Positions 17,918 through 27,414 of a DNA stretch of 64,000 bases are shown piece by piece (positions within the stretch are counted from its first letter, which is position 1; the number at the start of each line of letters is the position of its first letter). Origin of the DNA: Vulgatibacter incomptus (GTDB taxonomy: Bacteria > Myxococcota > Myxococcia > Myxococcales > Vulgatibacteraceae); NCBI RefSeq assembly GCF_001263175.1, contig NZ_CP012332.1, forward strand, positions 552,001-616,000. The letters run 5' to 3'. A program made the translations under genes and the position numbers. The notes below the pieces were generated by a model. That model made no database searches and had not been told where the DNA came from. It saw nothing but the letters and a program-made list of their open reading frames with translations.

Positions 17918-17953
17918 GCTTCTTTCGCTACGAAGCCGGAAGCGGTCGGTGCA

Positions 17954-19068
17954 TCAAGGCGCGTCCGGGCTCACGAGGAGGATGGTGCCGCGGCTCGAGG
18001 CGACGAGGAAGCGGCCGCCGGAGTGGGTGACCGCGACCGTCTCGTAGAGCCGATCGTCTTTGCGCACAGAGTGAAAGCTGCGGGTGCCGTCGGTGGTGAG
18101 CCACGCCGTGCCCTCCTCGCGGGCGACGACGAGGCCGGTGGTGGGGCCCATGAAGTCGACGAGCGTTTCACCCGTCGTGTCGAAGACGTGCTCCCATTCG
18201 GCGCCGTCGTCCCGAGAGACGTAGAGAGCGGACGCCGGGCGAGCCGGCTTTCCCGGCCCAGGGAGGCGATCGGCCCAGCGATCGATCGCCACCTGGAGGC
18301 CGCCGAAGTCCGCGCCGAAGCGGCCTGCGTGGGGGAGGCGCACGAAGGGCCTGCCGCCGGAGCCGGTCGCTTCTCGGGGGACGATCGAACGCCACGCCCG
18401 GGCGTCCACGGACGCGAAGGTGATCAGCTCGCCGTTCGGCTGGATCAGCAGGCGATCGCCGCGGAAGCCCGCCGACGTTGCCAGCATTTCGAGCGAGCCC
18501 TCCGCTGCCAAGGCGAGCAGCTCGGTCTTCACGACCTGTGGGAGGCGGAGGGGGTCCTCCGGGGCATCGAAGCGGTGGGCTAGGAGGAAGAGGCGGCCGT
18601 CCCGCTGAGACGCGTCGACGATGGCGGGCTCGCCCGGGACTTCGGCGCGCAGTGAGGCGGCGCCGTTTTCCGCGACGGAGAAGATCCTCCCGTCGTCCGT
18701 GGCGATCAGGAGGATTCCCTCGCTCCCCCGCAGGGCGCCCACGGCGCGGGCCGGGAGCTCGGCGCGCAGGGGCCAGGACTTGCCGCCATCCTTGGAGCAC
18801 GTGATCCGAGGCCCGTCGAAGGAGCAGGCGTCGGTCTCCCCGAAAGAGACCAGCCGCTCGATCCGCCCGAGCCCGGATTCGACCGCGTCCGGATCCCGCG
18901 TAGGCGCCTCCTGCGCGTCGACTCGAACGGGGGAGGTCCCGAGGGCTTGGCCGCAGGCCTGCCCAAGGCGTAGGCGAGGAGGGCCCCGAGCACCGCCGCG
19001 AGCGCACACGCCAGCAGGAGGGTCCACGAGAACCGCTTGCCGGGGTGTGCTTTTCGCGCGTCGGGCAT
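17954..19068 (-). CDS. Membrane-anchored propeller-like protein with an apparent frame break near its 5' end
   Basis: From the ATG at 19068 the first 35 codons encode a basic start and one membrane helix ('WTLLLACALAAVLGALLAYA') plus a Pro-rich segment. The remaining roughly 325 codons, with BNR/sortilin-like repeats such as 'SKDGGKSWPL' and 'SRDDGAEWEHVF', are in the -1 frame. The switch is most likely at the C5 run (G5 on the plus strand, 18929-18933). Joined, the protein would be an inner-membrane-anchored periplasmic propeller. One missing base in that homopolymer would explain the break; no canonical slippery heptamer is present here, unlike the two lipoprotein genes. The ligand is unknown. 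Confidence 0.65.
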
Positions 19069-19214
19069 CGGCAGGCTCCCTCCTTGCGCCGGATGGCATG
19101 GATCATAACCGTCCGACCGTGCCAACGGCACGTTCGCGGCGTCGGCCGCTGGGGAACGGGCCGGGCGCGCCGTTGCATCCCGCTCGAGTCACCGGGAGAC
19201 GAGGGCGCGGCCCA

Positions 19215-20243
19215 TCAGGGGACCAGCACCACCTTGCCGAACTGCGCCCGGTCGGCGAGGAGCTCGTGGGCCTTGGCCGCCTCCGAGAGCGGGAGCACCC
19301 GGTCGATTACGCCGTGGAGCTTTCGCTGCCCGAGCAGTTGGACGATGCGGAAGAGGTCGCCCTTGCTGCCCATGGTGGAGCCGAGGAGGGAGAGCCGGCG
19401 GTAGAAGAGGTGGCGCAGGTCTACGCCCACGTCGTAGCCGGTGGTGGCGCCGCAGGTGACGAGGCGGCCGCCGCTGTCGAGGGCGCGCATGCTCCCGGCC
19501 CAGGTGAGCTTGCCCACGTGGTCGAAGACGACGTCCACGCCGCGCCTGCCGGAGAAGCGGCGCGTCTCCGCGACGAAGTCCTGCTTCTCGTAGTTGATCG
19601 TGTGATCCGCGCCGAGCTCCCGCGCTTTCTCGAGCTTGGAGTCGCTGCCCGCCGTGGCGATGACCGTCGCCCCGATGAGCTTGGCGATCTGGATCGCAGC
19701 GCTGCCAACGCCGGAACCCGCCGCCTGGACGAGCACGAGCTCCCCGGGCTGCAGAGCGGCGCGCTTCACCAGCATCTCCCAAGCGGTGAGGAAGACGAGG
19801 GGCGCCGCAGCCGCCTCCTCCCAGGAGAGCCCCTTCGGCTTGGGGAGCACGTTGTGGTGGGGCACGCTGACGAGCTCCGCGTAGCCGCCGTCCCGGTGCT
19901 CGCCGACGATCTTGTAGGAGGGGCAGGCGTTGTCGCGGCCGGAGAGGCAGGCCTCGCACTGCATGCACGACTGGCCCGGCTGTACGATTACCTCGTCGCC
20001 CACCGAGATCCCGCGGACGTCGGAGCCGACGCTCTCGACGACGCCTGCGATGTCGGCGCCCAGGACGTGGGGGAACTCCACCGGGATCGACGGGATGCCC
20101 TCCCGGATCCAGAGGTCGAGGTGGTTGAGGGCGGTGGCCTTCACCCGCACCCGGACGTCGGACGGGCGGACCGCCGGGTCGGGGATCTCGGCCTGCTCCA
20201 GGACGTCGGGACCGCCATGGCGGCGAAAGACGACGGCGCGCAT
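19215..20243 (-). CDS. Zinc-type alcohol dehydrogenase / NADPH:quinone oxidoreductase family
   Basis: The 342-residue MDR-superfamily protein has a structural-zinc-like Cys cluster ('CMQCEACLSGRDNACPSYK') and the Rossmann motif A-A-G-S-G-V-G-S-A-A. The start M-R-A-V-V-F-R-R-H-G-G-P-D-V-L-E resembles crotonyl-CoA reductase-like and quinone reductase relatives. The ATG at 20243 has GGAGGAG seven bases upstream. It is divergent from the beta-oxidation pair at 20419. That suggests, but does not prove, a role with CoA thioesters or alkenals. Confidence 0.88.
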   Translation of the reverse strand: MRAVVFRRHGGPDVLEQAEIPDPAVRPSDVRVRVKATALNHLDLWIREGIPSIPVEFPHVLGADIAGVVESVGSDVRGISVGDEVIVQPGQSCMQCEACLSGRDNACPSYKIVGEHRDGGYAELVSVPHHNVLPKPKGLSWEEAAAAPLVFLTAWEMLVKRAALQPGELVLVQAAGSGVGSAAIQIAKLIGATVIATAGSDSKLEKARELGADHTINYEKQDFVAETRRFSGRRGVDVVFDHVGKLTWAGSMRALDSGGRLVTCGATTGYDVGVDLRHLFYRRLSLLGSTMGSKGDLFRIVQLLGQRKLHGVIDRVLPLSEAAKAHELLADRAQFGKVVLVP

Positions 20244-20418
20244 CGATGCTCTCCTCCTAGCGCGCAAGGAAGCACCTTCGCACGGCCCAGGCAAGCTCGA
20301 GCCCTTCGCGGGTCGCGTTCGTCGGATGGCGGAAACCGCTCGCCGTTTGGTGCAGCGTTCGCGCTAGACTGCGCCCCCGTTTCATCCGCACGGCCAGGCC
20401 GCGCGAGGAGCACGCAAG

Positions 20419-21195
20419 GTGAACGAGACGCGCACCATCCGCATCGAGGTGGACGAGGCAGGCATCGCCACGCTGACCCTCGATCGCCCCGAGGTCCGCA
20501 ACGCGATCGACCTCGAGATGATCCAGGAGCTGACCGCCTCCCTCGCGAGCCTGGCCGTGGACCCGCGGGTGCGGGTGCTGATCCTGAAGGGCGCCGGCGA
20601 CAAGGCCTTCGCGGGCGGCGCGGACATCGCCCAGCTCCGCGAGCGCCGGACCCTCGAGGCGCTGCAGCAGGTGAACGCCCGGCTCTTCCAGCAGCTGGAG
20701 GATTTTCCCCACCCGACGATCGCCGCCATCGAGGGCTTCGCCCTGGGCGGCGGTTGCGAGCTCGCGCTGGCCTGCGATCTGCGGGTCGCCGGCGAGACGG
20801 CGAAGCTCGGCTTCCCCGAGGTGGGCCTGGGGATCTTCCCCGCCGCCGGTGGGACGCACCGGCTCCCGAAGCTGGTGGGGCTGGGCAAGGCGAAGGAGCT
20901 CGTCTTCACCGGGCGGATCGTCGGCGCCGCACAGTCCCTCGAGCTGGGGCTGGTGGAGCACGTGACCCCTGCAGGCGGCGCGGAGGCGCGGGCGCGTGAG
21001 CTCGCGGCCGAGATCGCCAAGAACGGCGGCCTCGCCGTGCGAATCGCCAAGCTCGCGTTCAACGCGATCGCCCGGGGCAACGACCCCGAGCCCATCGAGA
21101 AGCTGGGGCAGGCAATCCTCTTCGAGTCGCAGGACAAGCTCGACCGGATGGGCGCCTTCCTCGAGAAGCGGAAGAAGAAGGAAAACCAGGGATGA
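20419..21195 (+). CDS. Enoyl-CoA hydratase
   Basis: The 258-residue crotonase has 'KAFAGGADIAQL' for the first oxyanion-hole strand and 'GFALGGGCELALACDLR' with the catalytic Glu region. The final helix carries the usual K-K-K tail. The start is GTG at 20419 with GAGGAG upstream. Its stop overlaps the ATG of the dehydrogenase by four bases (ATGA), so the two are translationally coupled. Together they perform hydration and oxidation of short-chain enoyl-CoA. Confidence 0.93.
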   Translation: MNETRTIRIEVDEAGIATLTLDRPEVRNAIDLEMIQELTASLASLAVDPRVRVLILKGAGDKAFAGGADIAQLRERRTLEALQQVNARLFQQLEDFPHPTIAAIEGFALGGGCELALACDLRVAGETAKLGFPEVGLGIFPAAGGTHRLPKLVGLGKAKELVFTGRIVGAAQSLELGLVEHVTPAGGAEARARELAAEIAKNGGLAVRIAKLAFNAIARGNDPEPIEKLGQAILFESQDKLDRMGAFLEKRKKKENQG

Positions 21196-22043
21196 ACGAG
21201 ATCAAGACGGTTGCGGTCCTCGGCGCGGGCACAATGGGCGCGGGGATCGCGCAGGTGGCCGCGGCGGCGGGCTGGCGGACCCTGCTCTTCGACGTGACGG
21301 CGGAGCGGGTAGAGGCGGGCCTCGGCAGGATCCGGGACACGCTCGAGAAGGGCGTGGAGAAGGGCAAGGTCGCGAAGGCCGACGCCGACGGGACGCTCTC
21401 GCGCCTCCACGGGATCACGAGCCTGGATCAGGCGGCCGACGTGGGCCTCGTGATCGAGGCGGTGCCGGAGGATCTCTCCCTCAAGGTGAAGGTCCTCGGC
21501 GAGGCGGCGAAGCACGTGGCGAAGGACGCGATCCTCGCCTCGAACACTTCGAGCCTCTGCCTCACCGAGCTGGCGGCGGCGCTTCCCGGGCCCGCGCGGG
21601 TCGTGGGGATGCACTTCTTCAATCCGGTGCCCCGGATGAAGCTCCTCGAGGTGGTGCGGGCGCACCAGACCTCCGACGAGACGCTGGAGGTGGTCCGGGA
21701 GGTCGGCACCCAGATGGGCAAGGAGGTGATCGTCGTCCGCGACATGCCGGGCTTCGCCTCCTCGCGCCTGGGGATCGCGCTGGGCATGGAGGCGATCCGG
21801 ATGCTGGAGGAGGGCGTCGCCACCGCTCCCGAGATCGACGCGGCGATGAAGCTGGGCTACGGCCACCCGATGGGGCCCCTCGAGCTCACCGACCTCGTGG
21901 GCCTCGACGTGCGCATGGCGATCGGCGAGTACCTCCATCGGGAGCTGGGCGGCGAGCAGTTCCGTCCGCCGCAGCTGCTCAAGCGCCTGGTCCGCGCGGG
22001 CAAGCTCGGCCGCAAGAGCGGCGAGGGCTTCTACAAGTACTAG
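21192..22043 (+). CDS. hbd: 3-hydroxybutyryl-CoA dehydrogenase
   Basis: The 283-residue product is the usual length for the single-domain enzyme. It has the NAD-binding G-A-G-T-M-G-A-G-I-A near residue 12, the His-Glu region 'HFFNPVPRMKLLEVV', the loop S-N-T-S-S-L, and the C-terminal 'GYGHPMGPLELTDLVG'. It oxidises 3-hydroxyacyl-CoA, most likely C4. It is coupled to the hydratase by a four-base overlap. A hairpin at 22058 ends the unit. Confidence 0.95.
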   Translation: MNEIKTVAVLGAGTMGAGIAQVAAAAGWRTLLFDVTAERVEAGLGRIRDTLEKGVEKGKVAKADADGTLSRLHGITSLDQAADVGLVIEAVPEDLSLKVKVLGEAAKHVAKDAILASNTSSLCLTELAAALPGPARVVGMHFFNPVPRMKLLEVVRAHQTSDETLEVVREVGTQMGKEVIVVRDMPGFASSRLGIALGMEAIRMLEEGVATAPEIDAAMKLGYGHPMGPLELTDLVGLDVRMAIGEYLHRELGGEQFRPPQLLKRLVRAGKLGRKSGEGFYKY

Positions 22044-22057
22044 ACGTCCGGTCCTTG

Positions 22058-22086
22058 CAGCCGGCCGGGCGTGCGCCGGCCCGCTG
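22058..22086 (+). terminator. Hairpin terminator after hbd
   Basis: A GC-rich stem of about 12 pairs with minor bulges, CAGCC-GGCCGG against its complement, starts 15 bases after the hbd stop. No T-tract. Confidence 0.5.
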
Positions 22087-22136
22087 TAGGCCATCGTCGT
22101 CCTTCCTACCCTTGGATCGGAGGAAGGAGCGGCGGA

Positions 22137-22994
22137 ATGGGGCGAGCGGGGCGGCCGGAACGGGGGCGACGAGAGGCACCGGCGCCTACCACCGCGGGGC
22201 GAACGGCGAGGGCCTCGCCCGCGATCCAATCCGGCCTCCAGCTCGAAGCCATCTGGAGCCAGGCGCTCCTGCGCCGCCTCCGCAGCCGCTGCCCGCAGCG
22301 GCTGGCGCTCCGGATCACCGACAACGTCCACACGATGCTGTCGTTCCGGCGCCGCGACGGTCTGCTGGAGGTGCGGCTCCACCACATGTTCCTGGTCGCG
22401 CCCGATCCGGTGGTGGCCTCGCTCGCGGCCTACATCCGGGGCAGTGAGCCGCGGGCCTCCGAAGTGCTCGACCGTTTCATCCTCCGGCACCGCTGGTTGA
22501 TTCGACGCGTGCCGCCCCACGTCCGGAGGAGCCGGGTGCCGATCCGGTCCCGGGGGCGTCATCACGACCTGGCCGCGCTCTTCGACGGCCTCAACCGGGA
22601 GCTACTCGGCGGGAAGGTGGACTGCGAGATCACGTGGGGTGCAGCGCCTCGTGTGAAGCTCCCGCGCAAGTCGATCAAGCTCGGCTCGTACTCGGCCGAT
22701 TCACGGCTGATCCGGATCCACCCGGCGCTCGACCAGGCGCACGTGCCCGGCTACTTCGTCCGGTGGATCGTCTTCCACGAGATGCTCCACCACCTCCACG
22801 GGATCACGAGGAAGGGCGGGCGGCGGTGCGTCCACTCGCCGGGCTTCTGCGCCGATGAGCAGCGCTATCCCGCCCTCGAGCGCTCGAGGGCCTGGGAGCG
22901 CGAGAACCTCGACGGGCTGCTCGCCTGGGAGCCCGAGGCGGAAGCAGGGGAGGACGTCGCGCAGCTCCGTGTCGCCGCCGGCGGCAGGCGCTGA
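22137..22994 (+). CDS. SprT-like metallopeptidase-fold protein
   Basis: The 285-residue basic protein has the zinc motif H-E-M-L-H (His214, Glu215, His218), followed by another His and 'HSPGFCADEQRYP'. This is the arrangement of SprT/Spartan-like domains (WLM-type minimal peptidases). The N-terminal 40 residues are Arg-rich and probably disordered or nucleic-acid-binding. The ATG at 22137 has GGAGGAAGGAG upstream. Whether it cleaves protein substrates, such as DNA-protein crosslinks, is inference from the family. Confidence 0.82.
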   Translation: MGRAGRPERGRREAPAPTTAGRTARASPAIQSGLQLEAIWSQALLRRLRSRCPQRLALRITDNVHTMLSFRRRDGLLEVRLHHMFLVAPDPVVASLAAYIRGSEPRASEVLDRFILRHRWLIRRVPPHVRRSRVPIRSRGRHHDLAALFDGLNRELLGGKVDCEITWGAAPRVKLPRKSIKLGSYSADSRLIRIHPALDQAHVPGYFVRWIVFHEMLHHLHGITRKGGRRCVHSPGFCADEQRYPALERSRAWERENLDGLLAWEPEAEAGEDVAQLRVAAGGRR

Positions 22995-22999
22995 GAGGT

Positions 23000-24223
23000 T
23001 CAGCGCGTGCCTTCTTTGTCCGGGGTGAAGAGCAGGCTCGACGCGTGGCGTGCCTCGGAGGGCCGCTTCTCCAGCATCCTCCCGAAGAACGCCCTGCAGA
23101 AGGGGATCCGCTGGACGGGCGCGCCGCTCGCCAGCATGCGCGCGGTGGACGCGGCCACCTGGGACCGATGCACCCGGCCGGTCGCCTCGAAGAGTCTCGC
23201 GGTGTCGAGCAACCATCCTGCGAAGAGCCCGCGCCGCCGATCGTCGAAGTAGCGATCGGCCTCGCGCTCCACCGCCGTAGCGAGGGCCTCCTCGCGCTGC
23301 AGGTCGCCCTGCGGACCTTCCAGGTAGAGCGGGCTCGAATGGACCGCCTCGAGCCGCGTCGAGAACGCCTGGATCTCTTCGCGCGGCGGGAACCACCGGC
23401 TGAGCTCGGGCTCCGCGAAGAGCGTCTCCGACTCGGCGACGAGCTCGTGGAGCTTGTCGTCCGGCGGCCGGCCCTCACCGCGAGGTGCCAGCGGAGGCGG
23501 CGTTTCGGCGGGAATCGGGCCGAGGACCTGTGCGGCCCAGGAGGGAAAGTCGGTCGGGCAGGCGCCACCTTTCCGCGCCGCCACCCGGGCGCGGTTCAGC
23601 GCGATCCGGGCCTCGTCGCGGCCGACCTCGAGGATGGTCACGCCGCCTTTGCGGGGCAGCTCGTCCGCGAGCTCCCGGAACCGCTTCCGCGACAGCTCGC
23701 CGAGGAGGAAGTCCGCGACTCCGCCTGTGTCGGAGACCACGATCTGCGCGAGCTCGATCCCTCGCCCGGGCAAGGTGCGGGTCCAGAAGACGGCCCGCTC
23801 GCCGAAGGCGTCGAGGCTGGAGAGGTAGACGGGGGGCTCGGCGGCGCCGGCGGCCTCGGTTGCCGGCCGCGGCTCGGGAGCGGGGCGGGCCGGGAGCCCG
23901 ACCTCCACGCCGCGCTGCTTGAGCGCGTGGGCGAGGCGCTTGGCCTCCTTCTGCAGCTCCTTGTCGCCCTGCGCCGCCGCCTCCACGAGGACCTCGAGGC
24001 GGTCGGCCTGGGCCGCCGCTCGCAGGAGGGCGCGGCCCAGCACCGGGGGCATCGCGAGGATTGCGTCGAGCTCCGCGTCCGCGATCTCGTCGGCGAGGCA
24101 GCGCGCCTCGTCCACCGCCTCGGGAGAGGCGCCGACCTTCTCGGCGATGGAGCGAGGGTTCCCCTCGGGATCTCGCAGCAGGTCGAGGACCCGGCGGGCG
24201 TCCAGTTCGGTTTTCTTCGTCAT
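23000..24223 (-). CDS. Hypothetical soluble protein
   Basis: The 407-residue product has no signal peptide or membrane helix. Residues of about 12-45 could form a helix-turn-helix-like pair ('NPRSIAEKVGASPEAVDEA'). Residues 95-125 are charged and may be coiled, and a Pro-rich linker separates them from a mostly helical C-terminal half. I do not recognise the family. It lies downstream of the malic enzyme gene on the same strand, but a hairpin in the gap argues for separate transcription. Confidence 0.75.
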   Translation of the reverse strand: MTKKTELDARRVLDLLRDPEGNPRSIAEKVGASPEAVDEARCLADEIADAELDAILAMPPVLGRALLRAAAQADRLEVLVEAAAQGDKELQKEAKRLAHALKQRGVEVGLPARPAPEPRPATEAAGAAEPPVYLSSLDAFGERAVFWTRTLPGRGIELAQIVVSDTGGVADFLLGELSRKRFRELADELPRKGGVTILEVGRDEARIALNRARVAARKGGACPTDFPSWAAQVLGPIPAETPPPLAPRGEGRPPDDKLHELVAESETLFAEPELSRWFPPREEIQAFSTRLEAVHSSPLYLEGPQGDLQREEALATAVEREADRYFDDRRRGLFAGWLLDTARLFEATGRVHRSQVAASTARMLASGAPVQRIPFCRAFFGRMLEKRPSEARHASSLLFTPDKEGTR

Positions 24224-24318
24224 GCGAGCCGATGACGCTAAGGCCCCGAACCGATCGGGTCAAGAATGCTCGCTCGCCGCGCGCAAATGAGCGCGCGGTA
24301 CATCGCTGCGCACGCATA

Positions 24319-24354
24319 CGAACGCCGGCGAAGGAGCTCCCGCGCCGGCGTTCG
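24319..24354. terminator. Hairpin between malic enzyme and the 407-residue hypothetical
   Basis: A perfect 12-bp stem (24319-24330 with 24343-24354) encloses a 12-base loop. On the minus strand it follows the malic enzyme stop, but there is no U-tract in that direction. A T6 run (24362-24367) lies only on the plus-strand side. Confidence 0.55.
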
Positions 24355-24365
24355 TTAGGACTTTT

Positions 24366-26651
24366 TTAGAAGCGGAAGTCCTCGCCCTGGGCCTTGAGCG
24401 CGGTGATCGTCGCGAGGTTCACGATGTCGTTCACGCTGGCGCCGAGCTGCACCACGTTCACGGCCTTGTTCATTCCGAGGAGGATCGGCCCGATCACCTC
24501 GGCACCGGCGAGGCGTGCGAGGAGCTTGTACGAGAGGTTGGCGGCGTCCAGGTTCGGGAAGACGAGGACGTTCGCCTCGCCCTTCAGCGTCGAGAAGGGG
24601 AAGATCTCCTCGCGCAGCTCCGGAACGAGCGCGGCGTCCACCTGCATCTCGCCGTCCACCACGAGGTCCGGGCGCTTCGCCTTGAGGATCCGCGTGGCCT
24701 CGGCCACCTTCGACGGGCTCGCCGTCGGCGACGAGCCGAAGTTCGCGTAGGAGAGCATCGCGACGCGCGGCTCGATGTCGAAATAGCGGGCCAGGTCGGC
24801 GGTGCGCGCCGCGATGTCGGCGAGCTGCGACGCAGTGGGGTCGGGGTTCACCGTGCAGTCCGCGAAGAACTTCACCTCGTTCTTCGTGGCTACCACGTAC
24901 ACGCCGGCGGCCGTCTCGCCCTCCGCGGTGCGGATCACCTGAAGCGGCGCCCGCAGCGCCTCCGGGTAGCTCATCGAGTGGCCGAGGACCATGCCGTCCG
25001 CCTTGCCATCGCGGATCATCATCGAGGCGAAGGTTGAGCGGGTGCGCACCAGCTTGCGGGCCTCGCGGCGGCCGATCCCCTTGCGCTGGCGCAGGGCCCA
25101 GAACTCCTCCACGTAGCGCTCGAAGTCCTCCGCCGTCTCCGGATCGATCACCTCGACGCCCTGGAGCTCTTCGATCTTGTGCTCGGTGATCATCCGGCGG
25201 ATCTCCGCCTCCGGCCCCATCAGGATCGGCTTGCAGATCCCGTCCGAGGCGAGGATGGCCGCCGCCTGCTGCACCTTGCTCGTGTTCCCCTCGGGGAAGA
25301 CGATCCGCACCGGCTGCTTCTTGGCCTTCTCCACCACCGCGCGCATCACGCCGTAGGCGCGGGACTGCGAGCGGCGCAGGCGCTCCCGGTACTCCTCGAG
25401 GTCCAGCTCGACCCGGTTGACGCCGTCCGCCATCGCCGCCGCCGCCACCGCCGGTGCAACCCAGAGGAGCACGCGCGTGTCGAAGGGGGTGGGGATGATG
25501 TAGTTCGGGCCGAACGCGAGCTTCGCGCCGCCGTACGCGCGCGTCACGTTCTCCGGCACTTCCTGCCGGGCGAGCTGGGCCAGCGCCTGGGCCGCCGCCA
25601 TCTTCATGCCCTCGGTGATCGCCTTCGCCCGAACGTCCAGGGCCCCGCGGAAGATGAAGGGGAAGCCGAGGACGTTGTTCACCTGGTTCGGGTAGTCGCT
25701 GCGGCCCGTGGCCATGATGATGTCCGACCGCGCCTCCACGGCCTCCGGGTACGAGATCTCCGGATCGGGGTTCGCGAGCGCGAAGACGATCGGGTTCTTC
25801 GCCATCGAGCGGATCATCTCCTGATCCACCAGGCCCTTGGCCGAGAGGCCGAGGAAGACGTCCGCGCCCTTCATCGCGTCGGCCAGCGTCCGGGCCGCGG
25901 TGGGCACCGCGAAGGCCGCCTTGTACGAGTTCATCCCCTCGGTGCGGCCCTCGAAGATCACACCCTTGGTGTCGACCATCATCAGGTTCTGCCGCTTCAC
26001 GCCCAGCGCGATGTAGAAGTTCGCGCACGCGATCGCCGAGGCGCCCGCGCCGCTCACCACCACCCGGAGCTGGTCCAGACTCTTGCCGGCGAGGTCCGCC
26101 GCGTTCAGCAGCGCCGCGCCCGAGATGATCGCCGTGCCGTGCTGGTCGTCGTGGAAGACCGGGATGTTCATCGAGGCCTTCAGCCGCTCCTCGAGCTCGA
26201 AGCACTCCGGCGACTTGATGTCCTCGAGGTTGATCCCGCCGAAGGTGGGCTCCAGCGCCTGGATCACCTTCACCATCGCGTCGACGTCCGTCACATCGAT
26301 CTCGATGTCGAAGACGTCGATGTCCGCGAACTTCTTGAAGAGGACGCCCTTGCCCTCCATCACCGGCTTGCCCGCGTGGGGGCCGATGTTGCCGAGGCCC
26401 AGCACCGCCGTGCCGTTCGAGATCACGCCCACCAGGTTTCCGCGGGCCGTGTACTTGTAGGAGAGGTCCGAGTCCTCGGCGATCTCCAGGCAGGGCTCTG
26501 CCACGCCGGGGGAGTAGGCCAGGGAGAGGTCGCGTGCGGTGGTCACCGCCTTGGTCGGGACCACCTCGATCTTCCCGGGGCGCCCGGACGAGTGGTAGTC
26601 GAGGGCGTCCTGCTTCTTGATCTTGCTGCCGGTGCCGAGATTCGTTGCCAT
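24366..26651 (-). CDS. maeB: NADP-dependent malic enzyme with C-terminal phosphotransacetylase-like domain
   Basis: The 761-residue MaeB-type enzyme decarboxylates malate to pyruvate with NADP reduction. Residues of about 1-430 are the malic enzyme core ('[13 protein letters not shown]', '[11 protein letters not shown]', '[14 protein letters not shown]'). Residues of about 435-761 are a phosphotransacetylase-like domain ('[15 protein letters not shown]', '[15 protein letters not shown]'). In MaeB that domain is usually regulatory (acetyl-CoA binding) rather than active. The start is ATG at 26651; the frame continues upstream, but the conserved N-terminus begins here. It is divergent from the MYXO-CTERM-like array. 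Confidence 0.94.
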   Translation of the reverse strand: MATNLGTGSKIKKQDALDYHSSGRPGKIEVVPTKAVTTARDLSLAYSPGVAEPCLEIAEDSDLSYKYTARGNLVGVISNGTAVLGLGNIGPHAGKPVMEGKGVLFKKFADIDVFDIEIDVTDVDAMVKVIQALEPTFGGINLEDIKSPECFELEERLKASMNIPVFHDDQHGTAIISGAALLNAADLAGKSLDQLRVVVSGAGASAIACANFYIALGVKRQNLMMVDTKGVIFEGRTEGMNSYKAAFAVPTAARTLADAMKGADVFLGLSAKGLVDQEMIRSMAKNPIVFALANPDPEISYPEAVEARSDIIMATGRSDYPNQVNNVLGFPFIFRGALDVRAKAITEGMKMAAAQALAQLARQEVPENVTRAYGGAKLAFGPNYIIPTPFDTRVLLWVAPAVAAAAMADGVNRVELDLEEYRERLRRSQSRAYGVMRAVVEKAKKQPVRIVFPEGNTSKVQQAAAILASDGICKPILMGPEAEIRRMITEHKIEELQGVEVIDPETAEDFERYVEEFWALRQRKGIGRREARKLVRTRSTFASMMIRDGKADGMVLGHSMSYPEALRAPLQVIRTAEGETAAGVYVVATKNEVKFFADCTVNPDPTASQLADIAARTADLARYFDIEPRVAMLSYANFGSSPTASPSKVAEATRILKAKRPDLVVDGEMQVDAALVPELREEIFPFSTLKGEANVLVFPNLDAANLSYKLLARLAGAEVIGPILLGMNKAVNVVQLGASVNDIVNLATITALKAQGEDFRF

Positions 26652-26705
26652 GCGTGTGCGACCCGTCGGATGGCCGCCTGAGGCAGCCGGTGGAACGGGC
26701 ACAAA

Positions 26706-26734
26706 TAGTGCCCGAGCGAATCGTGCGCTACACT
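26706..26734 (+). promoter_or_regulatory. Array promoter 1 (drives 26809 and probably 27415)
   Basis: TAGTGC (26706-26711), a 17-base spacer containing GAGCGAATC, and TACACT (26729-26734) lie 74 bases before the start codon. Two further copies with nearly the same spacer stand before the third and fourth array genes. Confidence 0.65.
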
Positions 26735-26759
26735 ACACCTTCTCGGCCCGCGGTGTCGG

Positions 26760-26776
26760 CGCGTACGAGTGACGCG
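26760..26776 (+). promoter_or_regulatory. Leader hairpin of array gene 1
   Basis: CGCGT / ACGCG with a 7-base loop lies just upstream of the ribosome site. Hairpins at the matching position but with different stem sequences occur before array genes 2 and 3. Confidence 0.35.
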
Positions 26777-26808
26777 TCGCACAAACCGGAGGCTGGAGGG
26801 GAGGGCAC

Positions 26809-27342
26809 GTGGTCCGGTCGTTCGCGGTCGCCGTCGGAGCCGTAGTCGTCTTCTTCGCGTCCGTGGCGGGGGCGAAGTGTGGGGCACCTTGCGGTGATTA
26901 CCTCTGTCCGCAGGGGAGGGCCGCGCGGGCGTTTTCGGCCACAGTGACCGACGTGTCGGAGCGTGGGATGACCCTGCGGGTCGATGACACCTTCGGCTCG
27001 GTTGGCGTAAGCGAAGGGGACGAGCTGGATGAGAGATCGTACGGAGCCGTCCTCGGCGATCGGTACTTCGTCATCGTGGGGACTGACTCTGACCAGCATT
27101 TGATGCCCATCTACGAGGCCGGCCAGGTGCACTGCGTCGACGCGATGGTCCCTCTCGAACGCGCCGCATCGATCGCCCTCGCGCCGAGTTGCTACGACGA
27201 GGCACTGAAGGATGGTCTCATGCCCAAGTGCGACGACTGGGCCGGCTGCTCCTCGGGAGGCGGCGGCCCCGCCATCCTTACGGTTGGCGCCGCGGCGGCC
27301 CTCTTCGCTGCCCTCCGCTCGAGGCGGCGTAACCTGGCGTAG
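26809..27342 (+). CDS. Array protein 1 (subtype 1), MYXO-CTERM-like tail
   Basis: The 177-residue product has a Sec signal peptide ending S-V-A-G-A. Its body carries the family core 'ATVTDVS...MTLRVDDTFG', a G-D-E segment and 'GDRYFVIV'. The tail is C-S-S-G-G-G-G, a short hydrophobic helix and R-S-R-R-R. That tail has the three parts of a MYXO-CTERM sorting signal (Cys motif, membrane helix, Arg cluster). Subtype 1 also has the early C-x-x-x-C-G-x-Y-L-C-P cluster and a Cys after the core, suggesting disulfides. The start is GTG, chosen by alignment with its four paralogues and the GGAGGGGAGGG ribosome site. Function unknown; expected at the outer surface. Confidence 0.82.
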   Translation: MVRSFAVAVGAVVVFFASVAGAKCGAPCGDYLCPQGRAARAFSATVTDVSERGMTLRVDDTFGSVGVSEGDELDERSYGAVLGDRYFVIVGTDSDQHLMPIYEAGQVHCVDAMVPLERAASIALAPSCYDEALKDGLMPKCDDWAGCSSGGGGPAILTVGAAAALFAALRSRRRNLA

Positions 27343-27362
27343 CCGGTCGCGACGGCGGTGTC

Positions 27363-27384
27363 GTCGCGCCACAGGTGACGCGAC
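27363..27384 (+). promoter_or_regulatory. Leader hairpin of array gene 2
   Basis: GTCGCG / CGCGAC with a 10-base loop lies between genes 1 and 2. No -35/-10 pair of the array type precedes this gene, so it is probably read from promoter 1. Confidence 0.35.
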
Positions 27385-27414
27385 ACATCAGTCGGAGGCT
27401 GGAGGGGAGAGAAC

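Noticed and set aside
24362-24367. T6 run as part of a classic malic enzyme terminator
   Set aside because: The run is on the plus-strand side of the hairpin, the wrong direction for the minus-strand gene.
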